Source of the DNA: Zoogloeaceae bacterium
Lineage (GTDB): Bacteria > Pseudomonadota > Gammaproteobacteria > Burkholderiales > Rhodocyclaceae
DNA: 64,000 nucleotides
Direction of reading: 5' to 3'
Assembly: GCA_024235635.1 (NCBI GenBank)
Contig: JACKMA010000005.1
Location: forward strand, 1-64,000
Positions 48,422-60,071 of this stretch are shown in pieces; within the stretch, counting starts at the first letter, position 1; every line of letters starts with the position of its first letter. The translations under genes were made by a program, and so were the position numbers. The notes beneath the pieces are model-generated. The model was not told where the DNA came from, made no database searches, and worked only from the letters and a program-made list of their open reading frames with translations.

Positions 48422-48446
48422 AACGCCCGCTCATGCGGGCGTTTCC
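48422..48446 (+). terminator. Hairpin terminator after tRNA-Leu
   Basis: AACGCCCGC (48422-48430) pairs with GCGGGCGTT (48435-48443) around TCAT, followed by a short TTT. It could end the tRNA transcript and insulate nuoA, or be a partial terminator allowing read-through into nuo. Confidence 0.65.
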
Positions 48447-48492
48447 ATGCGGAAAAATTCCGCCATAACGATAAGACAAGAGGGAGCCACGA

Positions 48493-48867
48493 ATGCTGGA
48501 AAACTATTTCCCGGTGCTGGTCTTCATCGCGGTCGGTCTGGCGTTCGGTTGTGCTCCCATCCTCCTCGGGCGTCTGGTGGCGCCCTACCGCCCGGACGGC
48601 GAGAAGAACTCTCCCTACGAGTGCGGCTTCGAGCCCTTCGAGGATGCGCGCATCAAGTTCGACGTGCGCTACTATCTCATTGCGATCCTGTTCATCCTCT
48701 TTGACCTGGAGATCGCGTTTCTGTTCCCGTGGGCGACGATTCTTCAGGAGCTGGCTGGCATCGACTCCCTGCGGCTGTTCGGTTTCTTCGAAATGATGGT
48801 CTTTCTCGGCATCCTTCTGCTGGGCTACGTCTGGGTCTGGAAGAAGGGCGCGCTCGAGTGGGAATAA
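48493..48867 (+). CDS. nuoA: NADH-quinone oxidoreductase subunit A
   Basis: NuoA is a small membrane subunit of complex I at the interface of the two arms. The 124-aa protein has three helices (about 8-30, 60-82, 90-112) and the conserved loop SPYECGFEPFEDARIKFDVRYY. An AGGGAG lies before ATG 48493. It heads the complete nuoA-to-N operon. Confidence 0.97.
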   Translation: MLENYFPVLVFIAVGLAFGCAPILLGRLVAPYRPDGEKNSPYECGFEPFEDARIKFDVRYYLIAILFILFDLEIAFLFPWATILQELAGIDSLRLFGFFEMMVFLGILLLGYVWVWKKGALEWE

Positions 48868-48920
48868 GCCTCCCGCAACGTAGAGGCAGGTAGTCCACAA
48901 CAACGCGGGGGAGGGGTCTT

Positions 48921-49397
48921 ATGAGCATCGAAGGTGTATTCAAGGAAGGTTTCGTCACGACGTCGCTCGACACCGTGATCAACTGGACCCGGACCGGGTC
49001 GCTGTGGCCGATGACCTTCGGCCTCGCCTGCTGCGCGGTCGAGATGATCCATGCCGGCTGCTCGCGCTACGACCTGGACCGCTTCGGTGTGGTGTTTCGT
49101 CCGAGTCCGCGCCAGTCGGACCTGATGATCGTCGCCGGCACGCTATGCAACAAGATGGCCCCGGCCCTGCGCAAGGTGTACGACCAGATGGCCGAGCCGC
49201 GCTGGGTGATCTCGATGGGGTCCTGTGCCAATGGCGGCGGCTATTACCACTATTCGTACTCGGTGGTCCGTGGCTGCGACCGCATTGTGCCGGTCGACGT
49301 CTATGTACCGGGGTGTCCGCCGACGGCCGAGGCGCTGCTCTACGGGATCATCCAGCTGCAGAACAAGATCCGCAAGACCAACACCATCGCACGCTAA
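48921..49397 (+). CDS. nuoB: NADH-quinone oxidoreductase subunit B
   Basis: NuoB carries cluster N2, the last iron-sulfur cluster before quinone. The 158-aa protein has the tandem cysteines in FGLACCAVEMIHAG, a third in SMGSCANGGG and a fourth in VPGCPPTAEAL. The GGGGAGGGG before ATG 48921 is a strong ribosome binding site. Confidence 0.97.
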   Translation: MSIEGVFKEGFVTTSLDTVINWTRTGSLWPMTFGLACCAVEMIHAGCSRYDLDRFGVVFRPSPRQSDLMIVAGTLCNKMAPALRKVYDQMAEPRWVISMGSCANGGGYYHYSYSVVRGCDRIVPVDVYVPGCPPTAEALLYGIIQLQNKIRKTNTIAR

Positions 49398-49412
49398 CGG
49401 GGTCGCCGCACT

Positions 49413-50018
49413 ATGAGCCTGAAGCTAGAAAAACTCTCTCAACTGCTCGGCGAAACTTTCGGCGAAAAACTCCTGTCGGTGGCCCCTGATCGTGGTGAGC
49501 TGACGATCGTCGTGGCGGCGGCCGACTATCTCGAGGTCGCACGCGCATTGCACGATCGTCCCGAGCTCGGATTCGAGCAGCTGATCGACGTTTCCGGGCT
49601 GGACTACTCGGCGTACGGCAATGGCGGATGGGAGGGCAAGCGCTTCGCGGCGGCCGCTCATCTGCTGTCGGTCGCCAACAACTGGCGGCTGCGGCTGAAG
49701 GCCTTCGCCGACGACGACGACTTTCCGGTGCTGGATTCGCTGTGCGGCATCTGGCATTCGGCCAACTGGTTCGAGCGTGAGACGTTCGATCTATACGGCA
49801 TCATGTTCTCCGGTCATCCGGATCTGCGCCGGATCCTGACCGACTACGGCTTTGTCGGTCATCCCTTCCGCAAGGATTTCCCGGTCACGGGCTACGTCGA
49901 AATGCGCTATGACCCGGATCAGGGTCGGGTGATCTACCAGCCGGTGACCATCGAGCCGCGCGAAAACACGCCGCGCATCGTTCGCGAAGACACATACGGG
50001 GACGTCGGCCATGGCTGA
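49413..50018 (+). CDS. nuoC: NADH-quinone oxidoreductase subunit C
   Basis: NuoC (30-kDa subunit) belongs to the peripheral arm and contacts NuoD. The 201-aa protein shows the family motif WFERETFDLYGIMFSGHPDLRRILTDYGF and the C-terminal pair with DFPVTGYVEMRYD. nuoC and nuoD are separate genes here, overlapping by eight bases, unlike the fused nuoCD of E. coli. Confidence 0.96.
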   Translation: MSLKLEKLSQLLGETFGEKLLSVAPDRGELTIVVAAADYLEVARALHDRPELGFEQLIDVSGLDYSAYGNGGWEGKRFAAAAHLLSVANNWRLRLKAFADDDDFPVLDSLCGIWHSANWFERETFDLYGIMFSGHPDLRRILTDYGFVGHPFRKDFPVTGYVEMRYDPDQGRVIYQPVTIEPRENTPRIVREDTYGDVGHG

Positions 50019-51264
50019 AATCCGCAACTACACGATCAACTTCGGCCCGCAGCACCCCTCCGCCCATGGCGTTCTGCGCCTCGTGCTCGAACTCGACGGC
50101 GAGGTGGTCGAGCGTGCCGATCCGCATATCGGGCTGCTGCATCGCGGCACCGAGAAGCTCGCCGAGACCCGCACCTGGGTGCAGTCGGTGCCCTACATGG
50201 ACCGGCTCGATTACGTTTCGATGATGTGCAACGAGCACGCCTACTGCATGGCCATCGAGCGTCTGCTCGGTCTCGAGGTGCCGCTGCGAGGCCAGTACAT
50301 CCGCGTGATGTTCGACGAGATCACGCGGATCCTGAATCATCTGCTGAACATCGGCACCCACGCCCTCGACATCGGTGCGATGACGATGGTGCTCTACACC
50401 TTCCGTGAGCGCGAGGACCTGATGGACGCCTATGAGGCGGTGTCCGGTGCGCGCATGCATGCGGCCTACTATCGTCCGGGCGGCGTCTATCGCGATCTGC
50501 CCGACCAGATGCCGCAGTACCAGGTGTCGAAGTGGAAGAACGCCGAGACGGTGAGGCAGCTCAATGAGAATCGTCACGGTTCGCTGCTCGACTTTCTCGA
50601 GGACTTCACCAACCGATTCCCGCGCTACTGCGACGAATACGAGACGCTGTTGACCGATAACCGGATCTGGAAGCAGCGGACCGTCGGTATCGGCGTGGTC
50701 AGCCCGGAGCAGGCCCTGAACTGGGGATTCACCGGCGCAATGCTGCGCGGCTCGGGCATCGAATGGGATCTGCGCAAGAAGCAGCCCTACGAGGTCTACG
50801 ACCGGGTCGATTTCGACATTCCGGTCGGCGTCAACGGCGACTGCTACGACCGTTATCTGGTGCGCATGGAAGAGATGCGCCAGTCGAATCGCATCGTCCG
50901 CCAGTGCATCGACTGGCTGCGCAAGAATCCGGGCCCGGTGATCGCCGGCAACCACAAGGTCGCGCCGCCGCCGCGCGAGAGCATGAAGGCCAACATGGAA
51001 GAGCTGATCCATCACTTCAAGCTCTTCACCGAGGGGATCCACGTGCCGCCGGGCGAGGTCTATGCGGCGGTCGAGCATCCCAAGGGGGAGTTCGGTGTGT
51101 ATGCCGTCTCCGACGGTGCCAACAAGCCCTACCGCGTGAAGCTGCGGGCGCCGGGCTTTGCCCACCTCGCTGCGATGGACGAGATGGCGCGTGGGCACAT
51201 GATCGCCGACGTGGTCGCGATCATCGGCACGATGGATGTCGTGTTTGGCGAGATCGACCGCTGA
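50011..51264 (+). CDS. nuoD: NADH-quinone oxidoreductase subunit D
   Basis: NuoD (49-kDa subunit) forms part of the quinone site, with NuoB. The 417-aa protein starts with NFGPQHPSAHGVLRLVLELDGE, which holds the quinone-site His, and includes HRGTEKLAETRTW and the DRLDYVSMMCNEHAY segment. It ends GTMDVVFGEIDR, a family-typical C-terminus. Confidence 0.97.
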   Translation: MAEIRNYTINFGPQHPSAHGVLRLVLELDGEVVERADPHIGLLHRGTEKLAETRTWVQSVPYMDRLDYVSMMCNEHAYCMAIERLLGLEVPLRGQYIRVMFDEITRILNHLLNIGTHALDIGAMTMVLYTFREREDLMDAYEAVSGARMHAAYYRPGGVYRDLPDQMPQYQVSKWKNAETVRQLNENRHGSLLDFLEDFTNRFPRYCDEYETLLTDNRIWKQRTVGIGVVSPEQALNWGFTGAMLRGSGIEWDLRKKQPYEVYDRVDFDIPVGVNGDCYDRYLVRMEEMRQSNRIVRQCIDWLRKNPGPVIAGNHKVAPPPRESMKANMEELIHHFKLFTEGIHVPPGEVYAAVEHPKGEFGVYAVSDGANKPYRVKLRAPGFAHLAAMDEMARGHMIADVVAIIGTMDVVFGEIDR

Positions 51265-51298
51265 ACGGTAACAGGGGCCAAGGGAAGCCGAGCGAAAT

Positions 51299-51771
51299 AT
51301 GCTGAGTCAGGAATCGCTATCCAGAATCGACCGGGAACTCGAGAAGTATCCCGCCGAGCAGAAGAAGTCCGCGACGATGTCGGCGCTGCGCATCGCCCAG
51401 GAGGAACTGGGCTGGCTGTCGGACGAGACCATCGCCTTCGTCGCCGACTATCTCGGGCTGACCGACATCGAGGTCTTTGAAGTCGCCAGCTTCTACAACA
51501 TGTACGAGCTGGCGCCGGTCGGGCGCCACAAGATCACGGTGTGCACCAACCTGCCGTGTGCGCTGTCGGGTGGGGTCCATGCCGCCGAGTACGTCAAGCA
51601 GAAGCTCGGCATCGACTTCAACGAGACCACCCCGGACGGCAAGTTCACGTTGAAGGAAGGCGAGTGCATGGGGGCCTGCGGCGACGCGCCGGTGCTGCTG
51701 GTGAACAACCACCACATGTGCAGCTGGATGACGCCCGAGAAGATCGACCAAATGCTCGCGGACCTGGACAA

Positions 51772-51775
<4 letters not shown>
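51299..51775 (+). CDS. nuoE: NADH-quinone oxidoreductase subunit E
   Basis: NuoE (24-kDa subunit) carries the [2Fe-2S] cluster N1a. The 158-aa protein has the four ligands in CTNLPC and GECMGACGDAP. The N-terminal helical bundle contains FEVASFYNMYELAPVG. Its stop overlaps the nuoF start as ATGA. Confidence 0.96.
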
Positions 51776-53084
<1,309 letters not shown>

Positions 53085-53091
<7 letters not shown>

Positions 53092-55433
53092 AACTCGAAA
53101 TCGACGGGAAGGTCGTCCAGGTCCCCGATGGCAGCACCGTGATGGATGCTGCCACCAAGGCCGGCTCGTACGTTCCTCACTTCTGCTACCACAAGAAGCT
53201 GTCCATCGCGGCCAACTGCCGGATGTGCCTGGTCCAGGTCGAGAAGGCGCCGAAACCGCTGCCCGCCTGCGCGACCCCGGTGACCGCCGGCATGAAGGTA
53301 TGGACCCATTCCGAGCCCGCCATCAAGGCGCAGAAGGGGGTGATGGAATTCCTGCTGATCAACCATCCGCTGGATTGCCCGATCTGTGACCAGGGCGGCG
53401 AGTGCCAGCTGCAGGATCTGGCGGTCGGCTACGGTGCGTCGAAATCGCGCTACCAGGAAGAGAAGCGGGTGGTGGTCGACAAGAACCTCGGCCCGCTGGT
53501 GTCCACCGACATGACCCGGTGCATCAATTGCACCCGCTGCGTGCGCTTCACCCAGGAGATCGCCGGCCTGATGGAACTCGGCCAGGCTTTCCGCGGCGAA
53601 CGCGCCGAGATCATGCCCTTCGTCGAGAAGACCGTCGATTCCGAACTGTCGGGCAACATCATCGATCTGTGTCCGGTCGGCGCCCTGACCTCTAAGCCGT
53701 TCCGCTTCGCGGCCCGCACCTGGGAGCTGTCGCGCCGCAAGTCGGTCAGCCCCCACGACTCGCTCGGCGCCAACCTGATCGTCCAGGTCAAGCACGACGA
53801 AGTGAAGCGCGTCCTGCCGCTCGAGAACGAAGAAGTGAACGAGTGCTGGCTGTCCGACAAGGACCGCTTCTCGTACGAGGGCCTCAATACCGACGAGCGT
53901 CTGACCGCACCAATGGTCAAGCAGGGTGGCGAATGGCGTGAGGTGGACTGGCAGGTCGCCCTCGAATATGTCGCCAACGGCCTCAAGAGCATCGCCCGCG
54001 ACCACGGTGGTGCCGGCATCGGCGTGCTGGCGTCGCCCCATGCGACGCTCGAGGAGCTGGCGCTGCTCGGCAAGCTCGCGAACGGGCTCGGCTGCCGTAA
54101 CATCGATACCCGCCTTCGCCAGACCGATTTCTCCGCTGATGCCAGCCGCCAGGGTGCGCCGTGGCTGGGCATGCCGGTTGCCGGCATCGCCGAGCTCGAC
54201 CGGCTGCTGGTGATCGGCAGCTTCCTGCGCAAGGACCATCCGCTGATCGCCCAGCGCATCCGGCAGGCGGCGAAGAAGCGCGGACTCAAGGTCAGTGCGG
54301 TCGGTTGTGCCAACGACGACTGGCTGTTGCCGGTGAGCCAGCGTCTGACCGCGGCCCCGAGCCAGCTCGCCGACATCCTGCTCGGCATCGTCAAGGCGCT
54401 GTCGGCCGAGACCTCGAAGCCGGTCGACGAGGCGCTGGCCGCGACCGTTGCTGCGGCCAAGCCGTGCGACACGGCCAAGGCGATTGCCGCCGAGCTCGCC
54501 AGCGGCGGCCAGGTTGCGGTCTGGCTCGGCAACTACGCGGTCCAGCATCCGCAGGCGGCGGCGCTGCAGACCCTGGCGCAGCAGATCGCCGACCTTGCCG
54601 AAGGCCGCTTCGGCATCATCGGCGAGGCCGCCAACAGCGTTGGTGCCTACCTCGCCGGCGCGGTGCCGAGCGGTGATGGCCTCAACGCCCAGGCGATGCT
54701 GAACCGGGCGCGCAGTGCCTATTTGGTGTTCGGTGCCGAGCCCAGTGTCGATTTCGCCGATTCGCAGCTCGCGCTGCGCGGTCTCGGCCTCGCCGAGATG
54801 GTGATCCACTGCGGTGCCTTCAAGTGCCACGAGGCGCTCGGCTACGCCGACGTCATGCTGCCGATCGCACCCTTCACCGAAACCTCCGGCACCTTCGTCA
54901 ATTGCGAAGGCCGGCCTCAGTCCTTCCACGGCGTGGTCAAGGCGCGTGGTCAGGCCCGACCCGGCTGGAAGGTGCTGCGGGTGCTCGGCAACATGCTCGG
55001 CTTCGACGGATTCGACTACGGCAAGAGCGAAGAAGTACGCGACGAGGTACTGGCCGGCGGCGAGCTCGCCGAGCGGCTCGATGGCCGCATTGCGCCGCAG
55101 CTCGCCAAGGTCGCGCCGGCCGAGAAGTCCGGATTCGAGCGGATCGCCGACATCCCGATCTACGCGGCCGATCCGCTGGTGCGCAGAGCCCCGTCACTGC
55201 AGCGCAGCCGCGACGCCAAGGCCGCATTCGCATGGCTCAATGCCGCCGCGCTCGCCGCGCTCGGCGCCAGCGAGGGCGACACCCTGCGGCTGCGTACGCC
55301 GAGCGGGGAAGTGCAACTGCCGGCCGCGCTCGACGCCGGCCTGCCCGACGGCTGCGTGCGGCTTCCCGGGGCCCAGCCCCTGACCGCGGTGCTGGGTGCC
55401 CTGTCCGGCCAGATCAGCGTGGAGCGTGCCTGA
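53085..55433 (+). CDS. nuoG: NADH-quinone oxidoreductase subunit G
   Basis: NuoG (75-kDa subunit) carries N1b, N4 and N5 in the peripheral arm. The 782-aa protein has an N-terminal [2Fe-2S] ferredoxin domain (FCYHKKLSIAANCRMCLVQ), the DCPICDQGGECQLQDLA stretch, and the N4 ligands CINCTRCVRF with CPVGAL. The four Cys of cluster N7 found in E. coli and Thermus are absent. A molybdopterin-type domain without evident cofactor residues forms the rest. Its stop overlaps the nuoH start as TGATG. Confidence 0.96.
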
Positions 55434-56482
55434 TGGAATCGATGCTTGAACCCGTAGCCAATCTGTTCGGTTCGGCCTGGCCACTGGTCTGGACCCTCGT
55501 CAAGATCGTCGGCATCATCGCGCCGCTGATGCTCAGCGTGGCCTACCTGACGCTTGCCGAGCGCAAGGTCATCGGCTACATGCAGGTGCGCATCGGGCCG
55601 AACCGGGTCGGGCCGCTCGGCCTGCTGCAACCGATCGCGGACGGCGTCAAGCTGCTGCTGAAGGAGATCATCGTCCCGTCGGGTGCCAACAAGGGCCTGT
55701 TCGTGATCGGTCCGATCCTGGCACTGGCCCCGGTGCTGGTGGCTTGGGCGGTGGTGCCGTTCTCGGATGGCTGGGTCCTGGCCGACGTCAATGCCGGACT
55801 GCTGTTCCTGCTCGCCGTGACCTCGCTGGAAGTGTACGGCGTGATCGTCGCCGGCTGGGCGTCGAACTCGAAGTACCCCTTCGTCGGTGCGATGCGCGCA
55901 GCGGCGCAGATGGTCTCATACGAGATCTCGATGGGCTTTGCGCTGGTCTGCGTGCTGATGGTCTCCGCCAGCCTGAACCTCACCGACATCGTCCTGCAGC
56001 AGGGGCGCGGCACGATGGCCGACCTGGGATTGACCTTCCTGTCCTGGAACTGGCTGCCGCTGCTGCCGATGTTCGTGGTCTTCATGATCTCCGGCATCGC
56101 CGAATGCAACCGAGCGCCGTTCGACGTGGTCGAGGGCGAGTCCGAGATCGTCGCCGGCCACATGATCGAATACTCGGGCATGGCCTTCGCGCTGTTCTTC
56201 CTCGGCGAATACGCGGCAATGATCCTGGTCTCGATGCTGACCTCGATCCTGTTCCTCGGTGGCTGGCTGTCGCCGATCGGATTCCTGCCGGACAGCTTCG
56301 TATGGCTGGCGCTGAAGACCGCCGCGATCCTGTTCATGTTCCTGTGGGCTCGGGCGACCTTCCCGCGCTTCCGTTACGACCACATCATGCGGCTGGGCTG
56401 GAAGGTGTTCCTGCCGATCACCCTGGTGTGGGTCATCGTCGTCGCGGCGTGGATTCTCTCGCCGCTGTCGATCTGGAATTGA
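55433..56482 (+). CDS. nuoH: NADH-quinone oxidoreductase subunit H
   Basis: NuoH lies at the join between arms and helps form the quinone chamber. From ATG 55433 it has 349 aa and about eight membrane helices. The family segments are LAERKVIGYMQVRIGPNRVGPLGLLQPIADGVKL and ECNRAPFDVVEGESEIVAG. The longer open frame from 54824 is a shadow of nuoG. Confidence 0.97.
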   Translation: MESMLEPVANLFGSAWPLVWTLVKIVGIIAPLMLSVAYLTLAERKVIGYMQVRIGPNRVGPLGLLQPIADGVKLLLKEIIVPSGANKGLFVIGPILALAPVLVAWAVVPFSDGWVLADVNAGLLFLLAVTSLEVYGVIVAGWASNSKYPFVGAMRAAAQMVSYEISMGFALVCVLMVSASLNLTDIVLQQGRGTMADLGLTFLSWNWLPLLPMFVVFMISGIAECNRAPFDVVEGESEIVAGHMIEYSGMAFALFFLGEYAAMILVSMLTSILFLGGWLSPIGFLPDSFVWLALKTAAILFMFLWARATFPRFRYDHIMRLGWKVFLPITLVWVIVVAAWILSPLSIWN

Positions 56483-56491
56483 GAGGCTGAT

Positions 56492-56977
56492 ATGGGTGCC
56501 AAGGATTTCATCGGTAGCCTGTTCCTGAAGGAACTGGTCAAGGGCCTGGCCCTGACCGGGCGCCACCTTTTCGCACGCAAGATCACCGTGCAGTTCCCGG
56601 AGGAGAAGACGCCGCAGAGCCCGCGCTTCCGCGGCCTGCACGCGCTGCGTCGCTATCCCAACGGCGAGGAACGCTGCATCGCCTGCAAGCTGTGCGAGGC
56701 GGTCTGCCCGGCGATGGCGATCACCATCGAATCGGACCAGCGCGACGACGGCTCGCGTCGCACCACGCGCTACGACATCGACCTCACCAAGTGCATTTTC
56801 TGCGGATTCTGCGAGGAAGCCTGTCCGGTCGATGCGATCGTCGAGACCCGGGTGTTCGAGTATCACGGCGAGAAGCGGGGCGATCTGTACTACACCAAGC
56901 AGATGCTGCTGGCCGTAGGCGATCGCTACGAGGGCCAGATTGCGCAGGATCGGGAAACGGACGCCAAGTACCGCTAA
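56492..56977 (+). CDS. nuoI: NADH-quinone oxidoreductase subunit I
   Basis: NuoI (23-kDa, TYKY) holds [4Fe-4S] clusters N6a and N6b. The 161-aa protein has two ferredoxin motifs, CIACKLCEAVCP and CIFCGFCEEACPVDA, and the amphipathic N-terminal helix that packs on the membrane arm. It follows nuoH by nine bases. Confidence 0.97.
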   Translation: MGAKDFIGSLFLKELVKGLALTGRHLFARKITVQFPEEKTPQSPRFRGLHALRRYPNGEERCIACKLCEAVCPAMAITIESDQRDDGSRRTTRYDIDLTKCIFCGFCEEACPVDAIVETRVFEYHGEKRGDLYYTKQMLLAVGDRYEGQIAQDRETDAKYR

Positions 56978-57022
56978 CCAGGACGAGGGGAGGTCCGGCC
57001 ATCGGTCGGGACGTCAAACACG

Positions 57023-57664
57023 ATGGAATTCAAGAGCTTCGTATTTTTTCTGTTCGCGACCATCACGGTGCTGGCCGCACTGCGCGTGATCACTTCGCGT
57101 AACCCGGTCCACGCCGCGCTGTATCTGGTGCTGACCTTCTTCTCGGCGGCCGGTATCTGGATGCTGCTCCAGGCCGAGTTCCTGGCGATCGTGCTGGTGA
57201 TGGTCTACGTCGGCGCGGTGATGGTCCTGTTCCTGTTCGTCGTGATGATGCTCGACATCAATCTCGACCGCATCCGCGAGGGGTTCTGGAGCATCCTGCC
57301 GGTCGGCCTGCTGGTCGGTCTGGTGATGCTGGTGGAGATGGGCCTGGTCCTCGGCGGCAGCTATTTCGGTGCCGACGCGATGCCCGAGCCGCCGGCGCCC
57401 GAACCCGGGTTCAGCAACACGCGCGAGCTCGGTCGGCTGCTCTACACCGAGTACGTCTATCCGTTCGAACTCGCCTCGATCGTGCTGCTGCTGGCGATGG
57501 TCGCGGCGGTCGCACTGACCCTGCGGCAGCGGCGCAGCACCAAGTACGTCAATCCGTCCGATCAGGTCGCCGTCAAGCGTGCCGACCGCGTGCGGATCGT
57601 CTCGATGCCGGTGGAAAAGGAAGCACCACCGGCTGAAGCGGCCCCGGCCGACAACAAAGAATAA
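57023..57664 (+). CDS. nuoJ: NADH-quinone oxidoreductase subunit J
   Basis: NuoJ is a membrane subunit of 213 aa with five helices. The family segment SRNPVHAALYLVLTFFSAAGIWMLLQAEFLAIVLVMVYVGAVMVLFLFVVMML includes the helix with a pi-bulge. The C-terminal 45 residues are hydrophilic and Pro/Ala-rich. Confidence 0.95.
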   Translation: MEFKSFVFFLFATITVLAALRVITSRNPVHAALYLVLTFFSAAGIWMLLQAEFLAIVLVMVYVGAVMVLFLFVVMMLDINLDRIREGFWSILPVGLLVGLVMLVEMGLVLGGSYFGADAMPEPPAPEPGFSNTRELGRLLYTEYVYPFELASIVLLLAMVAAVALTLRQRRSTKYVNPSDQVAVKRADRVRIVSMPVEKEAPPAEAAPADNKE

Positions 57665-57691
57665 GAACACAAGAAGATCAGGGAGTCTCAG

Positions 57692-57997
57692 ATGCTTTCG
57701 CTATCCCACTATCTCATTCTGGGCGCGGTCCTGTTCGCGATCAGTGTGCTGGGCATCTTCCTCAACCGGAAGAACCTGATCGTGCTGCTGATGGCGATCG
57801 AACTGATGCTGCTGTCGGTGAACACCAACTTCGTCGCGTTCTCGCACTATCTGGGTGACGCGGCCGGTCAGGTCTTCGTGTTCTTCATCCTGACCGTAGC
57901 GGCCGCCGAAGCGGCCATCGGCCTCGCGATTCTGGTGTGCCTGTTCCGCAATCTGCGCACCATCCACGTGGATGATCTGGACAGCCTCAAGGGTTAA
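57692..57997 (+). CDS. nuoK: NADH-quinone oxidoreductase subunit K
   Basis: NuoK is an antiporter-like membrane subunit of 101 aa and three helices. The two membrane glutamates that serve proton transfer are in MAIELMLLSVNTNFV and AAAEAAIGLAILV. A GGGAG precedes ATG 57692. Confidence 0.96.
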   Translation: MLSLSHYLILGAVLFAISVLGIFLNRKNLIVLLMAIELMLLSVNTNFVAFSHYLGDAAGQVFVFFILTVAAAEAAIGLAILVCLFRNLRTIHVDDLDSLKG

Positions 57998-58008
57998 GGA
58001 AGCGTTCG

Positions 58009-60036
58009 ATGTCAGAAGAAATGCGGTTTATCTATCTGGTGGTCCCGTTCGCGCCGCTGATCGGTGCCATTCTCGCCGGCCTGTTCGGCAAGAAGATCGG
58101 TCGGACCGGCTCGCACATCGTGACGATTGCCGGGGTGGCGATTTCCTTCCTCGCAGCGCTGCAGATCTACCTGGAACTGGAGCCGGGGCAGTCGTTCAAC
58201 GGACCGCTCTACGTCTGGGCCACCAGCGGCAATCTGGTCTTCGAGGTCGGATTCCTGATCGACTCGCTGACCGTGATGATGATGCTGGTGGTGACCTTCG
58301 TGTCGCTGATGGTTCATGTCTACACCATCGGCTACATGCAGGACGACCCGGGCTACCAGCGCTTCTTCTCGTACATCTCGTTGTTCACCTTCTCGATGCT
58401 GATGCTCGTGATGTCGAACAACTTCCTCCAGCTGTTCTTCGGCTGGGAGGCGGTAGGCCTGGTCTCCTATCTGCTGATCGGCTTCTGGTATACGAGGCCC
58501 ACCGCGATCTATGCCAACCTCAAGGCCTTCCTGGTGAACCGGGTCGGTGACTTCGGCTTCCTGCTCGGCATTGGCCTGATCGCTGCCTACACCGGCAGCC
58601 TGAACTACGCCGAGGTGTTCGGCCAGGCCGATCAGCTCGCCGCCAAGTCGCTGGCGCTGCTGCCCGGCAGCGAGTGGCTGCTGATCACCGTGATCTGCAT
58701 CTGCCTGTTCATCGGCGCGATGGGCAAGTCGGCCCAGGTGCCGCTGCATGTCTGGCTGCCCGACTCGATGGAAGGCCCGACCCCGATCTCCGCGCTGATC
58801 CACGCGGCAACGATGGTGACCGCCGGCATCTTCATGGTGGCGCGCATGTCGCCGCTGTTCGAGCTGTCCGACACGGCACTGTCCTTCGTTCTGGTGATCG
58901 GTGCAACCACTGCACTGTTCATGGGTTTCCTCGGCATCGTCCAGAACGACATCAAGCGCGTCGTGGCCTATTCGACCCTGTCGCAGCTCGGCTACATGAC
59001 CGTCGCCCTCGGCGTCTCGGCCTACTCGGCCGCGGTGTTCCACCTGATGACGCACGCCTTCTTCAAGGCCCTGCTGTTCCTCGGTGCCGGCTCGGTGATC
59101 ATCGGCATGCACCACGATCAGGACATGCGCAACATGGGCGGCCTCAAGAAGTACATGCCGATCACCTGGATCACCTCGCTGGTGGGTTCGCTCGCGCTGA
59201 TCGGCTTCCCGTTCCTGTCGGGCTTCTATTCGAAGGATTCGATCATCGAGGCGGTGCATTTCTCGCACCTGCCGGGCTCGGGCTACGCCTACTTCTGCGT
59301 CATCGTCGGCGTCTTCGTGACCGCGTTCTATTCGTTCCGGATGTACTTCCTGGTGTTCCACGGCGAGGAGCGCTTCGGCAAGGACGATCACGATCATCAC
59401 GGGGATCACGACGACGAAGAGCCGTCGACCGATCACCATCATGGCCTGGCGCCGGGCCAGAAGCCCCACGAGTCGCCGCGCGTGGTGACCCTGCCACTGA
59501 TCCTGCTGGCGATCCCCTCGGTGCTGGTCGGTTTCTTCACGATCGATCCGATGCTTGCCGGCGACTGGTTCAAGGACGTGATCTTCATCGACCACGAAGC
59601 CCATCCGGCGTTCGAGGAGTTCCTCGGGGAGTTCCACGGCCCGTTCTCGATGGCGATGCACGGCTTCGCGACCTTGCCGTTCTTCCTGGCCATGGCCGGC
59701 GTCGGGCTCGCGTACTTCTTCTATATGGTGGCGCCGGGCGTGCCGGCAACCATCCAGCGCACGCTGAAGCCGGTTCATGCACTGCTGGAGAACAAGTACT
59801 TCTTCGACCGTTTCAACGAGATCTTCTTCGCCGCGGGCGCCCGCCTGGTGGGACGCGGACTGTGGAAGGGGGGTGACCAGGTGTTGATCGACGGCGTCGG
59901 CGTCAATGGATCGGCCTATGTCGTCGGTGTGCTCGCTCAGGTGTCGAGACTGCTGCAGAGCGGCCACATCTACATGTACGCGTTCATGATGATTATCGGG
60001 GTGGTGCTCTTCCTGTGGTTCTTCTTCAGGGCCTGA
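58009..60036 (+). CDS. nuoL: NADH-quinone oxidoreductase subunit L
   Basis: NuoL is the distal proton-pumping, Mrp-antiporter-like subunit with the long lateral helix. The 675-aa protein has key residues in GWEAVGLVSYLLIGFW, MGKSAQVPLHVWLPDSMEGPTPISALIHAATMVTAGIF and the HAFFKALLFLGAGSVI region. A hydrophilic loop rich in His and Asp lies at about residues 459-480 (DDHDHHGDHDDEEPSTDHHHG). Confidence 0.97.
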   Translation: MSEEMRFIYLVVPFAPLIGAILAGLFGKKIGRTGSHIVTIAGVAISFLAALQIYLELEPGQSFNGPLYVWATSGNLVFEVGFLIDSLTVMMMLVVTFVSLMVHVYTIGYMQDDPGYQRFFSYISLFTFSMLMLVMSNNFLQLFFGWEAVGLVSYLLIGFWYTRPTAIYANLKAFLVNRVGDFGFLLGIGLIAAYTGSLNYAEVFGQADQLAAKSLALLPGSEWLLITVICICLFIGAMGKSAQVPLHVWLPDSMEGPTPISALIHAATMVTAGIFMVARMSPLFELSDTALSFVLVIGATTALFMGFLGIVQNDIKRVVAYSTLSQLGYMTVALGVSAYSAAVFHLMTHAFFKALLFLGAGSVIIGMHHDQDMRNMGGLKKYMPITWITSLVGSLALIGFPFLSGFYSKDSIIEAVHFSHLPGSGYAYFCVIVGVFVTAFYSFRMYFLVFHGEERFGKDDHDHHGDHDDEEPSTDHHHGLAPGQKPHESPRVVTLPLILLAIPSVLVGFFTIDPMLAGDWFKDVIFIDHEAHPAFEEFLGEFHGPFSMAMHGFATLPFFLAMAGVGLAYFFYMVAPGVPATIQRTLKPVHALLENKYFFDRFNEIFFAAGARLVGRGLWKGGDQVLIDGVGVNGSAYVVGVLAQVSRLLQSGHIYMYAFMMIIGVVLFLWFFFRA

Positions 60037-60071
60037 TCTCGCCACCTAGGGACGGAATCAAAAGAAAACAT

